From: Apus apus
Taxonomy: Eukaryota; Chordata; Aves; Apodiformes; Apodidae
NCBI RefSeq assembly: GCF_020740795.1
Contig: NC_067282.1
Location: 166,214,274-166,278,273 of the forward strand
Direction of reading: 5' to 3'
DNA: 64,000 nucleotides
Shown here: positions 35,912-47,900 of the stretch, in pieces
How the letters are laid out: each line of letters begins with the position of its first letter
Numbering within the stretch: the stretch's first letter is position 1
The notes under the pieces: model-generated
Told to the model about the DNA's origin: nothing
What the model saw: the letters and a program-made list of their open reading frames with translations, nothing else
Database searches by the model: none
Translations under genes and position numbers: made by a program

Positions 35912-38900
35912 GTGAGCGGGCACGGGGGGCAGGCGGGGTGATTGGTCTGTCCCAGGCTCCGGGGGATCCCCTTACGGGTGACCCCGCCTCTCCCGGTGCG
36001 GAGCATCACGGCGGCCCGGGCGCAGCGCGGAGCTCGGGGGGGCGGCCGGGGCCGCAGAGGGTTTGCCCGCCCCGCCGGCCCGCGGCCGCGACGCCTCGGC
36101 TCTGTGAGCGCAGGGGCACGCGGCCCCGGAGCTCGGAGGCGGGCCGAGCCGAGCGGGGCCCCGGGCCGCGTCCCTCTCGCCCCCCGCGGCAGCGCTGGCG
36201 GTGCTGCGCGTGCCCCGCCCGCCGGGGCCGCCCCGGCCGGTGCAGCGGCTCCTTCCCGGGCGGCACGCGAGCGTCCCGCGCGACCGCCGAGCTGAGAAGA
36301 GAGGCCGGTTCAGCAGGCGCGGGTCCCGGCGCCGCGTTCAGCGGGTGAAGCGCTTACGCTCTGGCGTTACTCCCAATAAAACAAGTGTTTAGCGTTCACC
36401 TCAAAACTAAAACTCACGAGGCAGTGTCAAGCGTCCGTGTTGCTCCCGTTAGGAGAGGTGGAGGGGGCTTGTGTGGGCTCACAGTGCAAAAGCTAACCAG
36501 CACCAGGCCTGGCGCGACTTGGGAGTTGTATCGCCCTGTTACTTAGCAGCAGTTTGACCACGCTGATGCACACCAGCTATGCTTGCCTTCTAGCCTGGAA
36601 AAGTATGCCTGTATCCATACAGTGGTGTTCCCAGGTCAAGAGGTTAAGCAGTGCCTCTCTGCAAGGAGCAAACTCAGCTCCTCTCCTGCCCCACCGGCCA
36701 GGAGATGGGATATTTAGCCTCAGGCATAACTTGCTTAGTAATGTCTCCTGAACTACACTCAATTAGTGACCTGCTGCCCATGCTCAATCTGAGTCCTCCA
36801 AAGATCTCATGGCTCTTCTCAGACTCTGTTCCTGTTATCTTAGATATTTGCTTGAATTCCTGCTTACATACTAAGGCCGTTAAGCCAGCCTTTCCTGTCT
36901 GGTATTTTTAAGCCACCTACTTGGATCAAGGTGAATCTCATACTTCTACCAACTGCCCTTGTGGTTTTGTGGAATACAGCCAGGAGTTCATGGACCATTG
37001 CAGCTACTGAAAAAGAAAAGGGGAGAGGGGTTAAAAACATTTCTTACCTTAGTAGGTGGGCAATTATAACTTCAAGAAATGAAGATCTGAAAGGCTGGTA
37101 GTAGATGTATGCATCTCATGTAGTGGCACTACTTTTCTCATTATACTTGCACAAATGTGAAAATTTGAGTTAGTGGAACAGCAGGCAGCTGCAGCTGCCC
37201 TCCATTGCAGTTCTGTCACCACCATCCATAGTGAACAGGAATCTGAGAGGAATCTCGGTTACAGGTGAGGTGTTGATTCATTGCCAAATGTGAAACTGCA
37301 AGAATATATATGAAGTGCCAACACTACGCAAACATATATTCCAAGAAGTGCCATGGCCTCTAAATTGACCCCTATTTACCACAGTGTAGTAAGTTACAAC
37401 TGGCTAACTGTTAATTGTAAAAGGACATATATTTATTACTGCTTTTGGGTAATTCATAGATGAGTGTATGCAGAAGTGTTCTTCATCAGTGCTCGGAGCA
37501 CAATGCTTTCAATGTACCAAATTTGTTTCCAGTTTGAACAGAACTGGAACTTTTGATGCAGAACTGTTCCTAGTAAAAGCAAGCTTCAGTTGTTACTAGA
37601 AGTTTTCTGCTTTCATATCACCTGATAAGATGGTATTTGGAATCACTTATTTAAATATATCATTGTAGCAGAATTGGTCCAAACAAACAGCAAAACTTAA
37701 CTTGAGAAAGTCCTTACAGCAAACCAACAGTAACCTAACATTTCCCTTCAGGCTGTGTTCCATTTCAGAATTGTTTTTCTTGCAGCAGAAGATAAAATAC
37801 ATAATTACAATACCCAGCCTCAAAGTTGTTACAGTTTTTTTAACTCATCTTGGAAAAAAAATGAAGTGATAATCCTAGACTGAGCAAGAAGACTTGCTCA
37901 ATTTTAGACAAATGCCAAAAAAGCCAAAGCTAAACTGAGGAGCAAACAACTTCAGGCCTGATTTATAGCTTAAAAGCACTTTGCTGTGGTTCCAAAGGCT
38001 TCACTCCCAGTTCCAGCCAGTTAACAGCTCTGTTAGCTTTCTGATGATAATCCATCGGCTTCTCTTTCTCACTTCACTAAAGGTGCATGCAATGTTTTTC
38101 AAGGGACTAAATCTAGAAACTACTGAGCAATATTTGCTAGAGTTCCAAAAAACACAATGTCCTTTTTGTAGAGTATTAAGTAGAATTAAGTGATAGCTGA
38201 ACTATCTAAGAACAGAAGACTTATCCCCCTGGGGAAAAAGAAACTGTACAGCTTTCTGTGTGGGCATTTCTGGAAGTCTTGCTCTGTGCCAGGTTTAGGA
38301 TACTTGGACCTCAATTTTTTATATCCTGAAAAAAAAAAACCCTAGTATGGCACCCTGTCTACCTCATTCCTTTAGTCTATTTGCATTAACAGGCTAGCAT
38401 GAAGTAGTGTCACTTCATGTTCAGAAATTGATCTGTCAGCTCAAGGATACCATTGATGTTTCCTTCAGTCATGAAATTATTTGAACTGTAGTGATAATTT
38501 TTGCAGTAAGAGGAAGGGATAAAATTGGATCCAAAGGTGAAATAGAAAAAAGTTAGATTGCAACTAGGGACTGGGGAGAATTGAACTTCATTCCAAGAAT
38601 GATGAAAATCAGCTGATGAATTATACTTTTCATTCTAGCAGCTCTTAGCTATTGTCTAGAAATAAAGTTACGGAGATTTTCTTCATTGTTTTGAGCAGCA
38701 GATAGTACAGATGTAAAGCATGCTCCACTTGCACGTGAAGTTACATCCACTTTAGTTTGACATTTTATGACGGTCTAAGCTGCATCCCCAGCAAGGCTTT
38801 TCATTGAGGACCTTTCAAGCAGAACAGTGTGTTTCCCTGCTAAGTGTAATGTGAGCAGTGCATTATTTCAGTTTTGATCCAGTTTGGTGATTTATGTTCG

Positions 38901-41900
38901 TGGGCAATGCTGTCTTGTAATATCAGTCAGTTTAAAAGCCTGATAGGCCACAAGTTGGACTGGCTGACCTCAGCTTCTGTAATTGAAGGCAGTATCATAT
39001 ACACTGCCTCCAGTATACTAGCATTTAGAATATTTTGCTGCTTCCAACAAAGGCAGAAGAACTGTGCTAAATAAAGGTCTAAGTGCCAAGGCATGAGTCA
39101 CTACAATTACCTTTGTAAGAACAATTAAATTGATTGTTGGGCTTTTTTGCTTTCCTGTTGTGTCTAAAGAACTTGTTGTTTTTAATAGGAAAACATATTT
39201 GATCGATCCAGGATGGCACCAAAGACTCCCATTAAGAATGAACCAGTAGATTTATCAAAGCAAAAAGGCTGCACCCCGGAAAGAAATCCAATTACACCTG
39301 TTAAGCCTGTTGACAGACCTCAGCCTGATCCCTGGACCCCCACTGCTAACCTGAAGATGCTTATTAGTGCTGCTAGCCCTGACATGAGGGACAGGGAAAA
39401 GAAGAAAGAGCTCTTCAGACCCATAGAAAACAGTGAGCAGAGTGACACACCTGATTCATTACAGGTGAGACTCAGAACACAATTACTTTGTGTTTAGTTA
39501 GGACTCAGACCTTCCTTAAGTTGTTTTCTTCCAACTGGTCCTTTGCTCCCAATGGAAAACTGCAGAATTGTAAACTGTACTCAAGGACAGTTGCCTGCAC
39601 AGCACTGGCTTAGCAGTAGGACTTCCAAAGACTAAAAGTAACTGACCTGAGACCCCCTCAAGAGCCTGAATGTTACTTAATAAGATAGCAAAGGAAGTAG
39701 AGTTTAAATGTCATTTTCCCCAACTTAAGTACTTCTGACACTGTTTTCTGAACTGTATAAGAAATAAAATTACCGTATCATTTTAAACAGACAGCAGCAT
39801 TTTTAAAAGCAATTCAACAATGGTGACAGACAGTTCTCCAAAGATAATTCCTAACATAGCTTCCAGTAAGTAAAAAAGAGTTGATATTGAAGGTTAGTTC
39901 ATTACTGCTCCAAGCCTGTTAAGATTACGTAACATTTTTGGGGTGGTGACTAAGAGTTCAAATATTTTCTAGTTAATAAAATATATACATAATAATTTTC
40001 TCCACACAGAAAGTTAACTTGCAAAAGATGTGAATGTGTTACTGTAAGAATACTGGTATTTTCATAACTTTTAAAACTCAAATAATTCAATCAGAGCAAC
40101 AGCCTGCCAGAAGGTCACTGAGTCACAACCAGAAAGCACATTTAAGATCTCCTAAGCAAGGAGACTTGTGTTTCTACAGCTGCCACAGCTCAGCTTTTCT
40201 TTGCCAGAGGACAAGATATTATTTTCCCTTTATTTTGACATAGAAGCAAGTCCCCAAAGTTACCACTGTAGAAAAATCCTTCATCATTCTCATTTTCTGG
40301 GGTTTGTGTAATAAACATACCTCCTCACACATTCTTGCCATCACAGTTTTGTTGTTTGGGCTTTTTTCCCCTGCAGAGACAGAAAGACCATTTTCAAGCC
40401 ACTCTACAGAGTTCACTTAAGCTAACAACTTCACTGGATTTAAGGTTCAGAGACTGGGTGGTACCTCTGATAGTCTCTTAGAATCATCCCCCCTTCCAAA
40501 CCTCCAGGTTCTTAAAGTTACAGAGGCACTGTAAAGGCCAGTAAAATATTGTCGCAGGCTGCGATATTCCCACAAATATCTTGAAAGAGGTTTTGCAGAA
40601 GCTCTTTGATGGCTTGTACATCTTTTGATTTATTAGATCCACAACTGTTTCAGGGAATATTCCTCCTCTCAAAAAGAAAGATTCCTTCCAAGGAGAATAT
40701 TACCATCTGCTAGTCTTCAGTGTTTGGTCTTCCTGACTCAATCATTATTTTATGATCTCCCAGATAGGTGTTTTTCTGTAGATACCTTGTATGTTGAACT
40801 AAAAAGAGCTTGCAAGCAAAAGTGTGTCATCCAAGTACTCCTGTTTGCAAGGAGTCTGTGTTTTTTTCCTTATTAGAAGGTCTGAGCTTAAATATTGCTA
40901 ACATCTGCAATATGCCTCACTTGGCTATGCCTTGCCTCTAAAGCTTTGCACTAAATGGTTAACATTTATTTTTTAACAGTATGATATGGTAGATGACTGC
41001 ACGGTTGATGAATTTGAGAAACAGAGACCCAGCAGAAAACAGAAAAGCTTAGGACTCTTGTGCCTAAAGTTTCTAGCTCGCTATCCAAGTTACCCACTGT
41101 CAACTGAAAAAACAACTATTTCTTTGGATGAAGTGGCTTCAATTCTTGGTATGTATATCTGCAAAAAGGGGGTAATGTATCATCTGGAGTAACCTGACAG
41201 AAGGGCCTTTGAAAGGTCATCCTTACAGAGTATATTCAGGGTCTGCCCTTTCCTGGATCTGGATGCTCTTCTAATCACACTAATCAAGAGTTGGAAATAC
41301 CTAATATTCCTAAGTGTCTTTACTACTTGATAACATCTGCCATTTTGAAATCAGCTTTCTAGTAGTGCTTTTTACTAGACAGATCTATCCTCCAGCTGTT
41401 TACTGACTGTTGCTTTCTTAAATTTTCAATTTACTGAAGACTGAAGGAGTTACGAGTTACAAACCCTTTGAAAGAGGACTTGTAAAAAAAAAAAAAGTTA
41501 AAATAGAACGCTTTGGGGAACAACTGGACACCAATACATGTAAGAATCATTTGGGTATACTGCCTGATTTCAGTAGTGTGCCTGGTGTTTTTCCAAGACC
41601 TTATGATTCACCAAGGTTATCTTCGCTTTAAATATTTTCTTGTGGTGGGAGGTTACCGGGGGATCTGCAAGACTAGAATGAGAAAACGTGTTGTATTGAG
41701 GTGGCAAGAAGGTATCAAGCAGCTTGTTTGCTGGGTCTGCTCTTAGGTTTGGTCTTAGTTAAAAGATTATTGAAATACCTGAGAGAAGTAATAACACTTG
41801 GGGGAGAGGACTCAGCAAGGTATTAACCCCAATAACAAAAAGATCCAGGTCCTTGGAGAGGTACTCTCTTAGCTAGAAATGTTTTACAAAATTTGGCTTA

Positions 41901-44900
41901 AACCAAATAAGTATTTTATCTACATTTAGAGCTCAGGTGTTGAACAGAAAAGAGGTAGCAAAAATGAAATGTGTCTATTGTGGGAAGAAGGGCAACAAAA
42001 GACTGATGTCCTCTGTGACTGGTAAGAAAGCCTTGAAATAGTAATATATACGCCATGGTAATGGGAAGTGGAAATAGGAGAGAATTCAGATGAAGTAAAT
42101 AGTTAATTACTTTTAAAGCAAATTGTTTGTTTAGATTTTGCAGTTTCTCCTTTCTGTGTTTACATAAGATGTTTGTGTTCCAACCTCATACAGCTGAACA
42201 TAAGTAGTGCTTTATTCTGTGTTGGGAGGTGCATTACCTTTGTTTCCTAAATGCTAGAAACTTTGTTTTGTCTTTCAAAACCTTTCCCCTCAGACCCTTT
42301 CCTGGCCTCTGCTACACACTGGTTTGTGTTACACACAAGGTGTTACACACAGGTCTGTGTTTGAGCTCTGAAGCTCTGTGACGAGAAGGGCCAAAGTGCT
42401 CTGCTCAGGACAGCCTGGATAGGTCTGAGTGAGTGGGGTTGGGCAGACTGCATTCAGCTCTTCTAAAGACATTGCAGTAGCTTTAAGCTGAAGCTATGTC
42501 TGGACCAGGACTTAACAAATTAGACAAAGAACATCATACTACGGGGCTTGTCATGCATAGTCACTTCTTAACTGCATATTTGGATGGATCTGATGTAATG
42601 TGTCCAGGAGAACAGAGAAATGTGTTGTGAACACCCAGTGTTAGAGAGCAGTTTGTTCTGTGTTCTGCTTCTGCTGAAGAGCACATTACAACTAGATGAG
42701 CATCTGTGTATTTTCCTGTCCCCTCTCAAAACAGGAGTTGAACGAAGACGAATTTATGATATAGTGAACGTCCTGGAGTCACTGCAGCTGGTTAGCCGTG
42801 TGGCCAAGAACCAGTACTGTTGGCATGGCCGACACAACCTAAGTCAGACTCTGAAAACACTTCAGGAAGCGGGAGAGCTACATTACGGAGAGCTGATGAC
42901 CTTCATCCAGCACAGGGAGCAGGACTTGGAGTTCAAATGTGGAGAACAGAAAAAGGAAACTATTCCAGATTCTCAAGACAAACCTTTGCTGGACTTTTCA
43001 GAATCAGATTGCACCTCGGGTAAGATAACAAACGCGTGTGATGTGATACATAGACACAAGTCTCTCCAGTTTATTATGTGAGTTTTTCCTTTGCTTTGCT
43101 TTAAAATCAAACAATACAAAAATTACTCTGCAACAAAGCGCTGAATTCACTGCAGAGGTGATAGCCTACTTCCTTCTATCCAATCCCTAACATAGATCTC
43201 AGGACAGATTTTTCCTACAGTCTGGCAGGAGTGTCTTCCAGGCATTCCAGTTCTTCTTTCCTCACCTGTACCTGACAGTAAATGCTTTATACTGACAGAG
43301 GTGCCATCTTCCATTTGTCCATGGTTTTCATACTGACCTAATAATATACAAAGTTACAAAGTCTGTTGGAGTCACAAAATCATAGTGGTACAAAACTCTG
43401 CAATGTAACTGGACCATCTTTGGAATCTTGACTTTCTAAAAGCCATTTCTGCATCTGTAATTTTTATTGCCTTTTGAAGAAAGACTTTTGTCTGCAATAC
43501 TGAGTTATTTACTGTCTTTCAAAAGATTTCTGCTTCCTGACAAGAAAATTCTGTACATGTTTCATGTGTGAGAAACCTACTTGCTAGTTTTCTGGCTATG
43601 ATGGATGACAAATGCTAAGAGGCTTGGGTATTATTTGTAACACAGCATCTGCAAACAGCAGAAAGGAAAAGTCATTGCGGATTATGAGCCAAAAGTTTGT
43701 CATGCTGTTCCTTGTCTCCAAGACCAAGATAGTCACTCTGGACATTGCAGCAAAGATACTGATAGAAGAAACCCAGGATACAGTGGACCACAGCAAATTT
43801 AAAAGTAAGTTGGCTGTTGAGAGATAAATCAGTGAGTAGCGAAAACGGGCATGTAGATAAAAGCAAGAGCAGGTCAAGAATCTTGCTGAAATATGTTTTG
43901 GGGATTTTTAATTGCAAATGCCAGTTTGTGAAAGGAGAGCTTGGGGTGGGGAAGAGTCAGTTTGAAAATTATCTCCCGAGTTTTAGCTTCAGAATGAATG
44001 ATGTGGCAAAACTCAGTAAATAATTCTTCTAAAATTAAGACCTTTACTTTAGGTCTTTAAAGTACTTTTAAAATTAAGTATTTGCACTTCAGTCTTAAAA
44101 CTCTCCCCCAAAATATCAGGAAGGATGTGAGAAGTTTAGCTGGACAACCTGCAGGTATCATATTTGGCTCAAACCTGTTGATAATTGGAGTAACTAATTG
44201 GAGGTTTTTCTGAGAGTGTTACATTTTTAAGATGATAAATCTTTGTCCTTTTGAGATCAGCTGTGTGCGCTCACATGCCTCTTGCCCCCCAAGTGCTTGT
44301 CTTTACCCTGCACGGAGGTAGCTGCCTCTTCTGGGCAAGCTGATGATGTAATCATACCCTAACACATTCCCACCAAAATGAAGATAGGTGAGCTTAAACC
44401 TGAGCAGCTAAGATGGGTGTGCAGCTAAGGCATTAAGAAGAAGTCACAAGCAGGTGGGAGCTGGCATGGCAGGCTTCACAGGAGGCAGCTTAAATCCATC
44501 CCATTTGATTTTAGCCACCTCATTTATGAAAGCTGTGGTGATATTCTGGAATGAAGTTGCCATGTAAATATGTGCTATATGCATCATAAAGATGACTGTC
44601 TTGACTATTTCTGCCATTTCTTGATAGCAAAGGTGCGAAGACTGTATGATATCGCCAATGTTCTCACCAGCCTAGGCTTGATTAAGAAAGTTCATGTCAC
44701 AGAAGAACGAGGACGGAAACCAGCCTTCAAGTGGATTGGGCCTGTGGAATTCTCTGGAAAGACTGGTAACTTGTTTAGCTCTTGTCTTCTTTCTTTTTGT
44801 TTTGGCTGTTCCTTCCCAGGTGGTAATAGGTTGTTTTCCATGTGTAAAGAGCAGCTCAGCATTCCATGTCCACCCTGTGGTTATTAACTGCTGGCCAGCC

Positions 44901-47900
44901 CAACATTTGCCCTTGATAGACTTCACACTCAAGGGCTGGAGCTGTGGAAGGATGTTGAGGGATACTGTGTCTTGCTGGTATTTTTACAGCAACTTGCATA
45001 ACTGTATGAATAACTGTGTGAATTGTAGAGCAGGGGCAGGTAATGCCTACATCTCCAAGTCTGGGTCCAGAGTTTTTCTGGGCTGCACATTCTTAGTAAT
45101 TCTGTCATAGCTAGACAGTGAGCTATTGTCTTTGTAAGAGGCCTTACCAAGGTAGAGCAGGACTGTTTCTTGCACATGCACCCTCATAAGAAAGGTTTGT
45201 GTGCAAAGAAAGAGACGGTGTGCCAGAGCATCTCTGGAACCTGCTGATTCTTGCCCTGAAGCCAGAGCAAAGGAAAGTGTGTCACTAATGTATTTGGGTC
45301 AGGCCAGTGCCAGAACCAAATAAAAGCAAAGGACAGTGTTAATGCCACCTTAGTGCCTTTTCTCCTCCTGGGTATGCACGCTAGAGTGAAGCTGCTTCTG
45401 CAGCTGCCATGGAATGGAAAGGAGGGAAGCCCTGATCTTGTCTACCGAGCTTAGGTCTGATTCAGTGTTGTGGGATTTGGGATGGTCTAGAGGTTACCTC
45501 TTCTCTTATGGCCAAGTTCAGTAACATGACAGAAGCGTGAATGATAAGCTGTGTTCCCAGGAGGACTGTTGTACAAAATTGTGTTCCTACAGATGAGCCA
45601 AGAGGGCATAGCCCAAAATCTCATTCTCTGCCTGGGACACAGAGAGAAGCCTGTGCCCCGTATCAGATCTGTGCTACTGGTAAGCAAAGGTTTACACGCC
45701 ATGCTTCATTTAATGGTACACAGCCTTGTGAAGGAACCAGAAGGAAGGTCAGCTCTGAGCCCAACAGCCCACGACAAGAGAGGCAAGGTAAGTACTAAGG
45801 AAGCATGTTATTTTTTATGCTGCTGAATCTGCCCAAATGTGGGCCCACCAATTTAAGGCACCTGACTGGGTGAATCAGCCTAATTAAATATGTGAATTAC
45901 CCTTGAGAAGTGCCTGTGTTCCTGTTGTCCATGTTATGGGACCCTCCAGTCGCATGCCTAGTTACATGAGGTGAATCTGGGCCTTATACTGCCTTGAATC
46001 TGCAATTTGTTTTCTGGGAAATGGTTCTGTTTTCCACTAATTGCAACTATACTACTATTTCTTCTGTGAAAATTTAGTAAAGATAAAGATTCTTTAGCCA
46101 CAAAAGCTTGCTTTATTTTGTGGTTTCTAATACAGTGGAATTTACTGTGACAATTTAATGGGTAGCTGTTAAAGCAGATAAAGCAATTACAGGGCTTTTC
46201 ACAGTTCCCTGTTATAGGAAATGATGATGTCAAGCACCTCTCTAGTGGGACTGAGAGTTCTGAGTTTCTTGCAGGTTCTGGCTCTGGGTGATTAGTGAAT
46301 GTTATAAAAATGTGCCAGGATAGAAAAACTACATCAATTCTTTTATATGACCAGTATCAAAATATGCTTGGTAAACCTACCTGTTATTTATTGGATGTTT
46401 CTTTGTTCTTTCAGCCTGTATTGTGAATTCAGATGAATATTGCTCCAAAATGATAAATCTAGCAGCTGTCTGCAGGCAGAAAATAGAGGAAGATACTAGG
46501 TAGGTTGGTCTTAACTCCTATCCAGTTTCAGCTTCGTGCTTGTCATGTTTAGTTCAGTGATGAGACAGTGTATAAAATTGCCAGAGTGTCTTGTTATTAC
46601 TGTTTTAATGCTGACATGTCTCAGCATGGCTTTTTTTCTTGGCCACTTTATACCCACCTGTACTTGTACTATTCTTGCCCTTTAGCTTTGGTAGGTCTTC
46701 ATCTCACGTATGTTTATATAGGTCATCTCTCTCTCCTTTGACCTGTTGTCTAGAAAGACTGAGCAAATCATGGTTCCATGGAAGAGCCTCTCTGTCATAT
46801 CAGTGTGTCTTCTCTACACCTGTCCTAATTGGAATTCATTTGTGAATGACTGATTCCAGTCAAGCACAACCAAAAGCATAATTGTTCTGCAAAATACTGA
46901 TCTGTCTGCTTCTGTGTAATTAGAAATAATAAAAATTGACCCTCCTTGTAAGCTGTAAGAGTAGTGATTTAGGGGAGGGATTTTTTCTACGTTTATGTCC
47001 AACAATGGCCCTATTTGTTTTTAAGGATAAAATAGGGATTTAATTTTGGACTGAATGTTCCTCTTTTCATTACCTTTTTTTTTTTTTTAGGAATAAAGGT
47101 CATGCCACAGAAATGGTATTAAATACAGCAAGGAACCCAAGCATAACCTCACCTCTCTCCCTTCTTCCAGTTCCTGGGGACTCTGATTTTTGTGTTAACC
47201 CTTTGCCTCAGGCAGTTTTCCCTGTGGTTCAGGCAGATGTGCCAAACCTCTCCCTTCCAAATGGCATCAGCAGCCAAGCTCTACATCCTTGCACTACAGC
47301 AGCCTCCAAAACAGAAAATGGAAAACCTACGCTGCTCCGCAACCAGCCCTTCCTGTGCTTTCCCTCATCATCCCTTTTTATGTTGTGTGGCAGTCTTCAG
47401 GAAAATAACTTGAGGGAAACCCTGCCTACCACAGGAGATATGGGAAACAGGAGGGCAGAAGCTCAGGCCACCGAATCTTCATCTGCCTGCCAGAAACGCA
47501 GCTCCTGCAAGTGCGCATCGCCCTCTGCACCTCTAGATGATGAAGAGCCTGCTGCTAAAAAGCAGACTGTGAAAGAGGGTGATGTGCCCCTCTCACTTGT
47601 GGTACCCAAGGTAAAGAAATGAATTTCATTATCACTTAGGCTTCTTGTTAGCAAGGAAAGACTTTTGCCCAAGACAGTGTTTTCAAAGGTGAAAATTCAC
47701 TACACCACTCTTGGTACATGTAGAAATGCTGCCTCCCACACATTAATAAAATTGTAAGGGTGCTGTGCCAGGAAGTATAGGCATTAACTGGGAGATGTTT
47801 CCATGCTACCAGGGAAGAATGGACTGTGGTTGCTTTGCATAGTGAATTGAATTGATTGTCAGCTGTTCTTTGCAGTCATTTTCATGATCATTGTCTTCAA

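Larger units (their letters stand above)
34920..36360. promoter_or_regulatory. E2F7: CpG island spanning the E2F7 promoter and first exons
   Basis: Base composition shifts sharply from AT-rich to very GC- and CpG-rich at about 34920 and back at about 36360. The island covers the upstream promoter, the non-coding exon 1, intron 1, the first coding exon (35831-35911) and the start of intron 2. Long open frames on both strands inside it follow from the scarcity of AT-rich stop codons. CpG-island promoters of this kind often fire in both directions, so a divergent non-coding transcript is possible. Confidence 0.9.

Noticed and set aside
35014..36009. 331-codon minus-strand open frame, with further long frames of 248, 193, 164 and 160 codons on both strands around 34943-35923
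   Set aside because: They lie in the CpG island, where stop codons are rare because of extreme GC content. The translations are Arg/Pro/Gly/Ala low-complexity and overlap one another on both strands. No domain is visible.
38941..38975. Possible CR1-like 'ttggactggctgacctca' in E2F7 intron 2
   Set aside because: Too short and without the following CR1 blocks to claim a repeat.
41513..41746. 77-codon ORF in E2F7 intron 4
   Set aside because: Not flanked by usable splice sites in the E2F7 phase, and the E2F7 exons on both sides join perfectly without it.
42320..42356. GTGTTACACACA repeat pair in E2F7 intron 4
   Set aside because: Short local duplication of a simple CA/TG-rich motif; no structure or conservation evidence.
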